Source: an uncultured Oscillibacter sp. (lineage in GTDB: Bacteria > Bacillota > Clostridia > Oscillospirales > Oscillospiraceae). Taken from it: DNA of 7,304 bases. Below the pieces are notes generated by a model, which searched no databases, was not told the DNA's origin, and saw only the letters and a program-made list of their open reading frames with translations. Position 1 is the first letter of the stretch. Each line of letters opens with the position of its first letter. Of the stretch, positions 1 through 4,789 are shown piece by piece. A program made the translations under genes and the position numbers. The stretch lies in contig CAOJHG010000100.1 in the NCBI GenBank assembly GCA_948435975.1, forward strand, positions 1-7,304. Direction: 5' to 3'.

Positions 1-64
1 TCAGCCTTCCGCCCGTCTGTCTCGGCGTCCCGCTTGCAAGTCGTTTTCCGCTTTCTTTCTTCAC
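1..64 (-). CDS. Possible start of a downstream gene, cut by the window edge
   Basis: A reading frame opens with GTG at 64-62, about ten bases after an AAAGGA that overlaps the nadD-yqeK stop codon, and stays open to the window edge. It would begin VKKESGKRLASGTPRQTGG, a hydrophilic, basic stretch that could be the cytoplasmic tail of a membrane protein. A TTG at 71-69 in another frame is also open to the edge (beginning LSSEERKRKTTCKRD), but it lies too close to the AAAGGA. In related Firmicutes the gene after nadD/yqeK is often rsfS or a LytR-CpsA-Psr protein; nothing visible here decides between them. About 21 codons is too little to identify a family. Confidence 0.35.
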   Translation of the reverse strand, partial: MKKESGKRLASGTPRQTGGRL

Positions 65-71
65 TGCTCAA

Positions 72-1262
72 CTATCCTTTCAGCGCGTCTCGTGCCTCTA
101 AAGTGGCGCGGTGTACGGGATTTCCCCGCTCCTCCATTTCCTCAATGGTCATCTCTAGTCCCATCAGCATCCCTGCGTCAATGTCTTCATAACATATTTT
201 CCGCAGTTTGTCTACCCCTGGAAAGTCTCGGGAGGGCTCGATATAGTCCGCCAGGTAGATAATTTTTTCCAGCAGCGTCATGTTCGCCCGGCCTGTTGTG
301 TGCCAGCGGATAGCGTTGGTCAGTTCCTCGTCCGCTCCAAAGACGTCCCGAGCGATGGCTGCGCCGGTCTTGGCATGAAGGAGCTTTAAGGCTTCCCGCT
401 CCAGGCTGTCCAGGGGGATGCTGTAGTGCCCGCACAAGGCAAGCTGGTCCGTCATGTTCAGCTTTTTCGTACAGTCATGAAGCAGCGCCGCCCGCCGGGC
501 CTTCTCCACATCGCCGCCCCAGCGCTGTGCCAGATGAATGGCCTCCTGTTCCGTCCCCAGAACGTGTGGAATCCGTTTATGCTTCAAGTAGGACAGCGCT
601 GCGGGCCGCAGCAAAGACAACGGAAGATTTTTCAGGTCCGCATGGGTCCCATACAGGTTCTCCCGAAGGATGTACCCATACACCGCTGGAGGCAGGAGCA
701 TCCCCCCATCCCCTTTTGCCAGGCGGCCACGCAGTTCTGTAGACGAAACCTCCACTACGCCGGGGATGGTCAGGGTGAAAATGCGGGCTTGGGGGAACTG
801 ACTGTATAAATACGCCCGCTGAATAGAGAAAAGCTCTTCCGTATCCTCCTCTGTTCGCCCAAAAGCCGCTACGCCTGCCAAAGAGAGGATTTCCTCCGGA
901 GCGTGCCAGGTGTGGAGCGTGAGGAACATATCCGCTCCCATCAGCAGCCAAAGCCCAGCATCTGGATATCGGGCGTGAAGCTGGGTCAGGGTGTCAGAGG
1001 TATAGCTGCTGCCAGCCCGGTGCAGTTCGATATCCAGCACCTCCACCCGTTCGTCAAGGCCCAACTGTTCCGCTGCCAGACGGGTCAGCTCCAAGCGCTG
1101 CTCTGGTGTGGGACCTTCTGCCGGGAACTGCTTGTGGGGCGGATGGCCAGTGGGGATTATCAAAAGTTTATCCAGCTTTAGAAGCTCGAATGCCGCCCGG
1201 GCAGCGGTAATATGTCCCAAATGAGGCGGATTGAAGGTGCCGCCGTATACGCCGATCTTCAA
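72..1262 (-). CDS. nadD-yqeK: Fused nicotinate-nucleotide adenylyltransferase (NadD) and YqeK-type HD phosphohydrolase
   Basis: One 396-residue protein carries two enzymes that are separate neighbours in Bacillus subtilis. Residues 1 to about 203 are NadD, which joins ATP and nicotinate mononucleotide to make deamido-NAD. The nucleotidyltransferase motif GGTFNPPHLGH is at 7-17, PPHK at 41-44, SYTSDTL at 86-92, GAD at 109-111 and the SSTELR motif at 173-178. Residues about 215-396 match YqeK, an HD-domain hydrolase that splits Ap4A symmetrically: H233, the HD pair H262-D263, H296, WHTTGR at 320-324 and LADYIEP at 337-343 are all present, so both halves look active. The start is TTG at 1262-1260, chosen because KIGVYGGTF then aligns with the normal NadD N-terminus and AGGGTGG lies six bases upstream. 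The gene follows yhbY by 24 bases and ends with TAG. The reading frame is continuous across the junction. Confidence 0.95.
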   Translation of the reverse strand: MKIGVYGGTFNPPHLGHITAARAAFELLKLDKLLIIPTGHPPHKQFPAEGPTPEQRLELTRLAAEQLGLDERVEVLDIELHRAGSSYTSDTLTQLHARYPDAGLWLLMGADMFLTLHTWHAPEEILSLAGVAAFGRTEEDTEELFSIQRAYLYSQFPQARIFTLTIPGVVEVSSTELRGRLAKGDGGMLLPPAVYGYILRENLYGTHADLKNLPLSLLRPAALSYLKHKRIPHVLGTEQEAIHLAQRWGGDVEKARRAALLHDCTKKLNMTDQLALCGHYSIPLDSLEREALKLLHAKTGAAIARDVFGADEELTNAIRWHTTGRANMTLLEKIIYLADYIEPSRDFPGVDKLRKICYEDIDAGMLMGLEMTIEEMEERGNPVHRATLEARDALKG

Positions 1263-1268
1263 AAAATG

Positions 1269-1275
1269 CCACCCT
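1269..1275 (-). promoter_or_regulatory. Ribosome binding site fixing the TTG start of nadD-yqeK
   Basis: AGGGTGG on the minus strand ends six bases before the TTG at 1262-1260. No ATG or GTG in the nadD frame lies nearby, and the nearby GTG inside this motif is in another frame, so the site supports TTG as the real start. Confidence 0.6.
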
Positions 1276-1286
1276 TTCCTGAATGC

Positions 1287-1625
1287 TTAATCTTTCCCTG
1301 TCTTGCGTGCGCCCTTCTTTCTCGGAAGCTGGATGCGCTTTTCCCTGGGTTTGGAGTGGGTCTCTCGGTAAAGGACAAATTTTGAGCCAATCACTTGGAC
1401 TACCTCGCTGCGGGTTGCTTTTGCCAGTTCTGCCGCAGCAGTGCGGGCGTCGTACTCAAGATTGTTGTCCAGCACCCGGCCCTTGATGAGTTCTCTGGCT
1501 TCTAAGGCGTCGTTGGCCTGCTTGATGAGATTTTCACCAATGCCCTCCTTGCCGATTTGCAGAATGGTATCAATGCCGTTTGCAAGCCCCCGCAAATAGG
1601 CCCGCTGTCCGCTTGTTAAATCCAT
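1287..1625 (-). CDS. yhbY: YhbY/YqeI family CRM-domain RNA-binding protein
   Basis: A 112-residue protein made of one CRS1-YhbY (CRM) domain. It begins MDLTSGQRAYLRGLANGI, the usual first helix of the family, followed by the GKEG loop at 25-28 (the GxxG RNA-contact loop) and ELIKGRVL at 45-52. YhbY proteins bind precursor large ribosomal subunits and act in 50S assembly. The family is normally about 95-100 residues; here the C-terminus adds a lysine- and arginine-rich tail from about residue 92 that probably contacts RNA. The ATG start has a modest GAGGCGG six bases upstream. It sits 28 bases after the XTPase gene and 24 bases before nadD-yqeK, the same yhbY-nadD-yqeK order as yqeI-yqeJ-yqeK in B. 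subtilis. The family call is firm; the exact role in this organism is inferred. Confidence 0.93.
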   Translation of the reverse strand: MDLTSGQRAYLRGLANGIDTILQIGKEGIGENLIKQANDALEARELIKGRVLDNNLEYDARTAAAELAKATRSEVVQVIGSKFVLYRETHSKPREKRIQLPRKKGARKTGKD

Positions 1626-1653
1626 ATTGTTCCGCCTCTCTTTCCTTGGACGC

Positions 1654-2250
1654 TCATTCTCTCAAATAAGTTCCCAGCTTCTCCGCAAACGCTGCCAGAG
1701 CCTTCCCGCGGTGAGAAATCGCGCTCTTTTCCTCTCCGCTTAGCTGTCCAAAGGTCTTCCCCATTCCATGTACCAGGAAAATAGGGTCGTAGCCAAAGCC
1801 CTCTGTGCCAATCGGTGCAAAGGCAATCGCGCCGTCACAGCGTCCCTCCGCCGTCAGGGTGTCTCCGTTAGGAAAGACGCAGGCCACAGCGCAACTAAAA
1901 TGAGCCGCACGGGTGGTCTGGCCCCGGAGGCCCTCCAGCAGAAGCATACACCGCCCCCGGTCATCCAATTCATCGCCGCCGTAGCGGGCAGAATATACGC
2001 CAGGGCCGCCGTTCAGCGCATCTACACAGAGTCCGGAATCATCAGCGATGGCAGGAAGCCCCGCCGCTGTGCAGACAGCCTTCGCTTTCAGCATGGCATT
2101 TTCCGAAAAGGTAGTCCCGGTCTCCTCCACCTCCACGGACACGCCCGCTTCTTCCAGGCTGACCACCTGGACCCCGAGCGCCGATAAAATCTCACGCATT
2201 TCCGCCAATTTTCCTGGGTTATGGGTCGCCAGTACGAATTTCTCCACCAT
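1654..2250 (-). CDS. rdgB: XTP/dITP pyrophosphatase (non-canonical purine NTP hydrolase, Ham1/RdgB family)
   Basis: A 198-residue cytoplasmic enzyme, full length for the family, that hydrolyses dITP, ITP and XTP to the monophosphate and pyrophosphate so that deaminated purines stay out of DNA and RNA. Family motifs are in order: ATHNPGK at 8-14, DDSGL at 70-74 with the likely general base and metal-binding aspartates, GGPGVYSARY at 81-90, GFGYDPIF at 151-158 and SHRGKAL at 179-185. The ATG start lies one base after the rph stop; its ribosome site GGGAGGA (2261-2267) is inside the end of rph, ten bases from the ATG, so the two genes are probably translated together. The pair rph followed by this enzyme (ysnA in B. 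subtilis) is common in Firmicutes. No missing residue or frameshift is seen. Confidence 0.96.
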   Translation of the reverse strand: MVEKFVLATHNPGKLAEMREILSALGVQVVSLEEAGVSVEVEETGTTFSENAMLKAKAVCTAAGLPAIADDSGLCVDALNGGPGVYSARYGGDELDDRGRCMLLLEGLRGQTTRAAHFSCAVACVFPNGDTLTAEGRCDGAIAFAPIGTEGFGYDPIFLVHGMGKTFGQLSGEEKSAISHRGKALAAFAEKLGTYLRE

Positions 2251-2251
2251 A

Positions 2252-2974
2252 TTAAAACGTTCCTCCCAGTGCTTCTTTTTGGATTGCCAGTAGCTCTTTG
2301 CCGCCCTTCAGACACAAGCGCACCAAGTCTTGCTGCTCCGTTGCTGTAAAGGCTCTGCCCTCGCCAGTGCCCTGGACCTCGATCAGCTCTCCCAGTTCAT
2401 TCATGACGCAGTTCAGATCTACCTGAGCCCGGCTGTCCTCGCTGTAGCACAAGTCCAGCAGAGCCGTGTCGTCTACAATTCCAGCGGATACGCCTGTAAC
2501 CCAGTGCTGAATGGGGCTTTCTTCCAGTTGCCCATCCTCCACCAGCCAGCGGCAGGCCAGTGCTAACGCCACAAAGCCTCCAGTAACGGAAGCCGTCCGA
2601 GTGCCGCCGTCGCCCTGGAGCACGTCGCAGTCGATGGTGATGGTCCGCTCTCCCAGCCGTTTCAGGTCCACGGCCCCCCGGAGGGACCGGCCAACCAAAC
2701 GCTGAATCTCCGCGCTGCGCGGTGACAGCTTTAACTTGGCTACATCCCGTTTGCTTCTCTCCCGGTTGGCCCGGGGAAGCATGGCGTATTCCGCCGTCAC
2801 CCAACCCTCGCCGCAGGGCACGTGGGGCGGGATACGTTCCTCCACGCTGGCACAGCAGAGGACCTTCGTGTTCCCGCACTCAATGAGGCAGCTTCCCTCG
2901 GCAAATTTGATAAAATCCGTTGTGATCTTTGCGGGCCGCAGTTCGTCAAAGGCCCGGCCGTCTTCTCTTGTCAT
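2252..2974 (-). CDS. rph: Ribonuclease PH
   Basis: A 240-residue phosphorolytic 3'-to-5' exoribonuclease that trims the 3' ends of tRNA precursors and other RNAs, using phosphate and releasing nucleoside diphosphates; the family works as a ring of six subunits. It opens with the typical DGRAFDELRP at 5-14, then GNTKVLC at 34-40, EYAMLPRA at 62-69, R86 in the SPRSAEIQR segment, and GDGGTRTAS at 121-129. R86 and T125-R126 correspond to the phosphate-binding residues known from Bacillus RNase PH. D180 and D186 in EDSRAQVDLN match the metal-binding acidic pair. The protein is slightly shorter at the C-terminus than B. subtilis Rph. The ATG (2974-2972) overlaps the stop of the preceding zinc-ribbon gene as ATGA, with AGGTGG (2982-2987) seven bases upstream inside that gene, so translation is probably coupled. 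Confidence 0.97.
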   Translation of the reverse strand: MTREDGRAFDELRPAKITTDFIKFAEGSCLIECGNTKVLCCASVEERIPPHVPCGEGWVTAEYAMLPRANRERSKRDVAKLKLSPRSAEIQRLVGRSLRGAVDLKRLGERTITIDCDVLQGDGGTRTASVTGGFVALALACRWLVEDGQLEESPIQHWVTGVSAGIVDDTALLDLCYSEDSRAQVDLNCVMNELGELIEVQGTGEGRAFTATEQQDLVRLCLKGGKELLAIQKEALGGTF

Positions 2975-3207
2975 TCCGCTTCCACCTTTTTTGTTGAAAT
3001 AGTCGAAATAAATATCAAATTACAGGGGATACAGCGCTGCGCCGGACAATTGCTTAAGTTTAAGGAGGACGAGCCTGGAAGACAAAAACCATCCTTCCCA
3101 GGCTTCCCGAAAATCTTGCGTTTTTGGGGCGTCCAATAAATTATTCTGGGGCTTCCAACATAGCCCGCATCCAGCGTTCCGCCGCAGACCGGACATGTTT
3201 TCAGCAC
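2971..3207 (-). CDS. Small soluble zinc-ribbon protein, probably DUF6487-like
   Basis: A 78-residue protein of unknown function with two cysteine pairs, CPVC at 5-8 and CIPC near 59-62, arranged as a single zinc ribbon. Between them is a YWTPQKRKIF segment and a hydrophobic LIFIST strand after the second pair. The pattern CP-x-CG, G-Y, a W-T-P motif and a late C-x-x-C resembles what I recall of the DUF6487 family (PF20097); this is from memory and needs a profile search. There is no signal peptide or membrane helix. The start is GTG at 3207-3205, with a perfect AGGAGGT (3214-3220) six bases upstream that overlaps the ftsY stop. The end overlaps rph by ATGA. The strong ribosome site and tight coupling to both neighbours make it a real gene, despite its small size and non-ATG start. 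Confidence 0.82.
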   Translation of the reverse strand: MLKTCPVCGGTLDAGYVGSPRIIYWTPQKRKIFGKPGKDGFCLPGSSSLNLSNCPAQRCIPCNLIFISTISTKKVEAE

Positions 3208-3213
3208 AACCGC

Positions 3214-3220
3214 ACCTCCT
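3214..3220 (-). promoter_or_regulatory. Strong ribosome binding site for the 78-aa zinc-ribbon gene
   Basis: AGGAGGT on the minus strand shares its first A with the ftsY TAA stop and lies six bases before the GTG at 3207-3205. It is among the best matches to the anti-Shine-Dalgarno sequence in the window and is the main reason to accept this small GTG-started gene. Confidence 0.8.
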
Positions 3221-4092
3221 TAAATAATGGCTTCCGCATACTCCTCCGAGTCGAAGGGGCGCAGGTCGTCGATGCCCTCTCCAACGCCCGCCAGCTTCAC
3301 CGGCACACCCAGTTCCTTTGCAATTGCCACAGCAATGCCGCCTTTGGCCGTGCCGTCCAGCTTCGTGAGGATGATGCCGGTCAGTCCTGCCGCCTCTTTG
3401 AAAGTCTTCGCTTGAATCAAGCCGTTTTGTCCTGTGGTCGCGTCCAATACCAGCAGGGTCTCCCGCGCTGCACCAGGGCACTCCCGGTCGATGATCTTCG
3501 AGAGCTTTGCCAGCTCCGCCATGAGGTTCGACTTGTTGTGGAGCCGTCCAGCGGTGTCGCACAGTACCACGTCCACTCCGCGAGCTTTTGCGGCCTGGAG
3601 CGCGTCAAACAGCACCGCGCCGGGGTCCGCTCCCTCATGCTGGCGGATCAATTCGCACCCGGCCCGCTGCGCCCAAATCTCCAATTGGTCCGCCGCCGCC
3701 GCCCGAAACGTGTCCGCCGCGCACATCATGACCCGCTTGCCGCCAAGCTTCAGCAGCCGCGCCAGCTTGCCGATGGAGGTGGTCTTCCCCACACCGTTTA
3801 CACCGATGAAAAGGAATACACAGGGACTGGTAGATACATTTACTTCCGTTGTGCCAACGTCCAGGGCTTCCACAATGATCTGCCGGAGAGCCATCCTGAC
3901 CTCCTCCTGACTGACCAGCTTTTCCTTCCGGACCCGCTCCCGCAGCTTTTCCACGGTCTCGATGGCGGTCTCCATGCCCAGGTCCGCCAGAATCAGCGTT
4001 TCCTCCAGCTCCTCAAAAAAGGCTTCGTCCGCCTCTGTGTAGGTGGAGAAAAGATTGGTCGTGATTTTTTTCAGCTTGTCAAAAAAGCCCAT
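3220..4092 (-). CDS. ftsY: Signal recognition particle receptor FtsY
   Basis: A 290-residue SRP-type GTPase that docks ribosome-SRP complexes at the membrane for co-translational insertion of membrane proteins. After a short amphipathic start ([10 protein letters not shown]) comes the helical N domain (about 15-85), then the G domain with GVNGVGKTT at 97-105 (P-loop), DTFRAAA at 127-133, DTAGR at 179-183, TKLDG at 243-247 (guanine specificity) and [12 protein letters not shown] at 269-280. It is a short NG-type FtsY without the long acidic A domain of E. coli, as is usual in Firmicutes. The frame is open further upstream to 4266, but the ATG at 4092-4090 is chosen: it gives the family N-terminus, follows GGAGGT, and leaves the preceding 85-aa gene free. 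It lies 14 bases after that gene and 12 bases before the next. Confidence 0.97.
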   Translation of the reverse strand: MGFFDKLKKITTNLFSTYTEADEAFFEELEETLILADLGMETAIETVEKLRERVRKEKLVSQEEVRMALRQIIVEALDVGTTEVNVSTSPCVFLFIGVNGVGKTTSIGKLARLLKLGGKRVMMCAADTFRAAAADQLEIWAQRAGCELIRQHEGADPGAVLFDALQAAKARGVDVVLCDTAGRLHNKSNLMAELAKLSKIIDRECPGAARETLLVLDATTGQNGLIQAKTFKEAAGLTGIILTKLDGTAKGGIAVAIAKELGVPVKLAGVGEGIDDLRPFDSEEYAEAII

Positions 4093-4096
4093 AGTG

Positions 4097-4102
4097 ACCT
4101 CC
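4097..4102 (-). promoter_or_regulatory. Ribosome binding site that decides the ftsY start
   Basis: GGAGGT on the minus strand stands four bases before the ATG at 4092-4090. It selects this ATG over the longer frame that begins near 4266, whose extra 58 codons overlap the preceding small gene and do not resemble FtsY. Confidence 0.8.
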
Positions 4103-4106
4103 AGAA

Positions 4107-4364
4107 TCAGGAATTTGTTTTTTTCGCGTCGTAGTCGATTTTCTTCCCGCAGTGGGGGCAGTAATCCGCATTGTCCCGGCCCAAAAAGTCTCCGCACTCT
4201 GGACAGCGCTTCCAGCGGAAAAGCAGGAACGTCCCGGCCAGCAGGACCCCAAGGCCAAGCAGACACACCGCGACCCCTGAATCTGCATACGCCCCCAGCA
4301 GGCCGAGGACGATTCCAAAGAATACCATCCCTTCTGCCAACTGAAGCTTTTGTTTTAAGCTCAT
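4107..4364 (-). CDS. Small membrane protein with a C-terminal zinc ribbon (85 aa)
   Basis: An unrecognised 85-residue protein. Two hydrophobic helices (about 12-27 and 29-49) are joined by a short turn with a single aspartate (AYADSG), followed by an arginine/lysine-rich edge and a zinc ribbon with CPEC at 54-57 and CPHC at 69-72, then a polar tail ending KKTNS. By the positive-inside rule both ends, including the ribbon, should face the cytoplasm. The start is the ATG at 4364-4362, with GGAGGG six bases upstream; an in-frame TTG at 4379-4377 lies before that ribosome site and is rejected. It follows the 50-aa gene by 15 bases and precedes ftsY by 14 bases. Its layout (helix hairpin plus ribbon) is the same as the 73-aa protein two genes upstream, suggesting related roles or a duplication. 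Function unknown. Confidence 0.83.
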   Translation of the reverse strand: MSLKQKLQLAEGMVFFGIVLGLLGAYADSGVAVCLLGLGVLLAGTFLLFRWKRCPECGDFLGRDNADYCPHCGKKIDYDAKKTNS

Positions 4365-4379
4365 ACCCGGCCCTCCCAA

Positions 4380-4532
4380 TCAGCGACTTTTTCCAATCGA
4401 AATTACCACGCCGCCCGAAATCATCATAGCAAAGGCGCCAATGGCCAGCGTTTTGTTATCGGTAAGAAAAATCAAGCTCAGGCCCATGCCGAAGAGAAGC
4501 AAGGCTATGATTTCGTGCAATCCGATCTTCAC
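4380..4532 (-). CDS. 50-residue two-helix membrane protein
   Basis: A short gene fills the gap between the two membrane zinc-ribbon genes. Its GTG start (4532-4530) begins MKIGLHEIIALLLFGMGL; a polar turn, TDNK at 24-27, separates two hydrophobic helices (about 6-23 and 28-46), and it ends IGKSR before TGA. The predicted topology is both ends in the cytoplasm, the same hairpin as its neighbours but without a zinc ribbon. The upstream gene's TAA is in the same frame just before it, so GTG is the first possible start. A GAGGAG (4545-4550) inside the end of the upstream gene lies twelve bases away, rather far but usable. The tight fit, the clean hydrophobic pattern and the polar ends favour a real gene over chance. 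No family recognised. Confidence 0.7.
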   Translation of the reverse strand: MKIGLHEIIALLLFGMGLSLIFLTDNKTLAIGAFAMMISGGVVISIGKSR

Positions 4533-4538
4533 GAGCGC

Positions 4539-4760
4539 TTACAGCTCCTCTCCGCAGCGCTTGCACTGCCGGGGGAACTCAATGAACCCCTGGAACTTCC
4601 CACAGTGCGGGCAGCGGTTGACGGTCAGATGAAACAAAATGTTTGCAATCATGATTGCAATGCCAGCGAGAACACCGCCGCCGTTATCAAAAAGGGTCAG
4701 AAGAATCGCCGCGGCTGCATAGCCTAAAAGACCAATCCAATTTCCTGCGGTCCTGCTCAT
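4539..4760 (-). CDS. Small membrane protein with a C-terminal zinc ribbon (73 aa)
   Basis: An unrecognised 73-residue protein with a short basic N-terminus (MSRTAGNW), two hydrophobic helices (about 9-24 and 29-46) joined by a FDNGGG turn, and a zinc ribbon formed by CPHC at 50-53 and CKRC at 66-69, ending GEEL. Both ends are predicted to be cytoplasmic. The ATG start (4760-4758) has AAAGGA eleven bases upstream, the only reasonable site in the 29-base gap after smc. It ends six bases before the GTG of the 50-aa gene. The zinc ribbon may bind nucleic acid, a protein partner or simply stabilise the tail; nothing visible tells which. Its placement directly after smc and before ftsY suggests co-expression with chromosome and membrane-insertion machinery, but no functional link can be claimed. 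Confidence 0.83.
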   Translation of the reverse strand: MSRTAGNWIGLLGYAAAAILLTLFDNGGGVLAGIAIMIANILFHLTVNRCPHCGKFQGFIEFPRQCKRCGEEL

Positions 4761-4789
4761 ATAAATACACTTCCTTTATCGGTTCTATT

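Noticed and set aside
3063..3102. A possible terminator-like CCTGG...CCAGG pairing after ftsY
   Set aside because: The stem is only about five pairs with a long loop and no T-tract, and it lies inside the 78-aa coding sequence.
3124..4134. A plus-strand open frame of 336 codons opposite ftsY
   Set aside because: It mirrors ftsY, which is unmistakably real. Its translation is rich in arginine, glutamine and histidine with no recognisable domain, as expected of the reverse of a GC-rich gene.
4093..4266. An upstream extension of ftsY by 58 codons
   Set aside because: It runs over the 85-aa zinc-ribbon gene in another frame, has no FtsY-like content, and the GGAGGT before the ATG at 4092 gives a better start.
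4365..4379. TTG start five codons earlier for the 85-aa gene
   Set aside because: The codons lie over the GGAGGG ribosome site that serves the ATG at 4364, so the shorter protein is the better choice.
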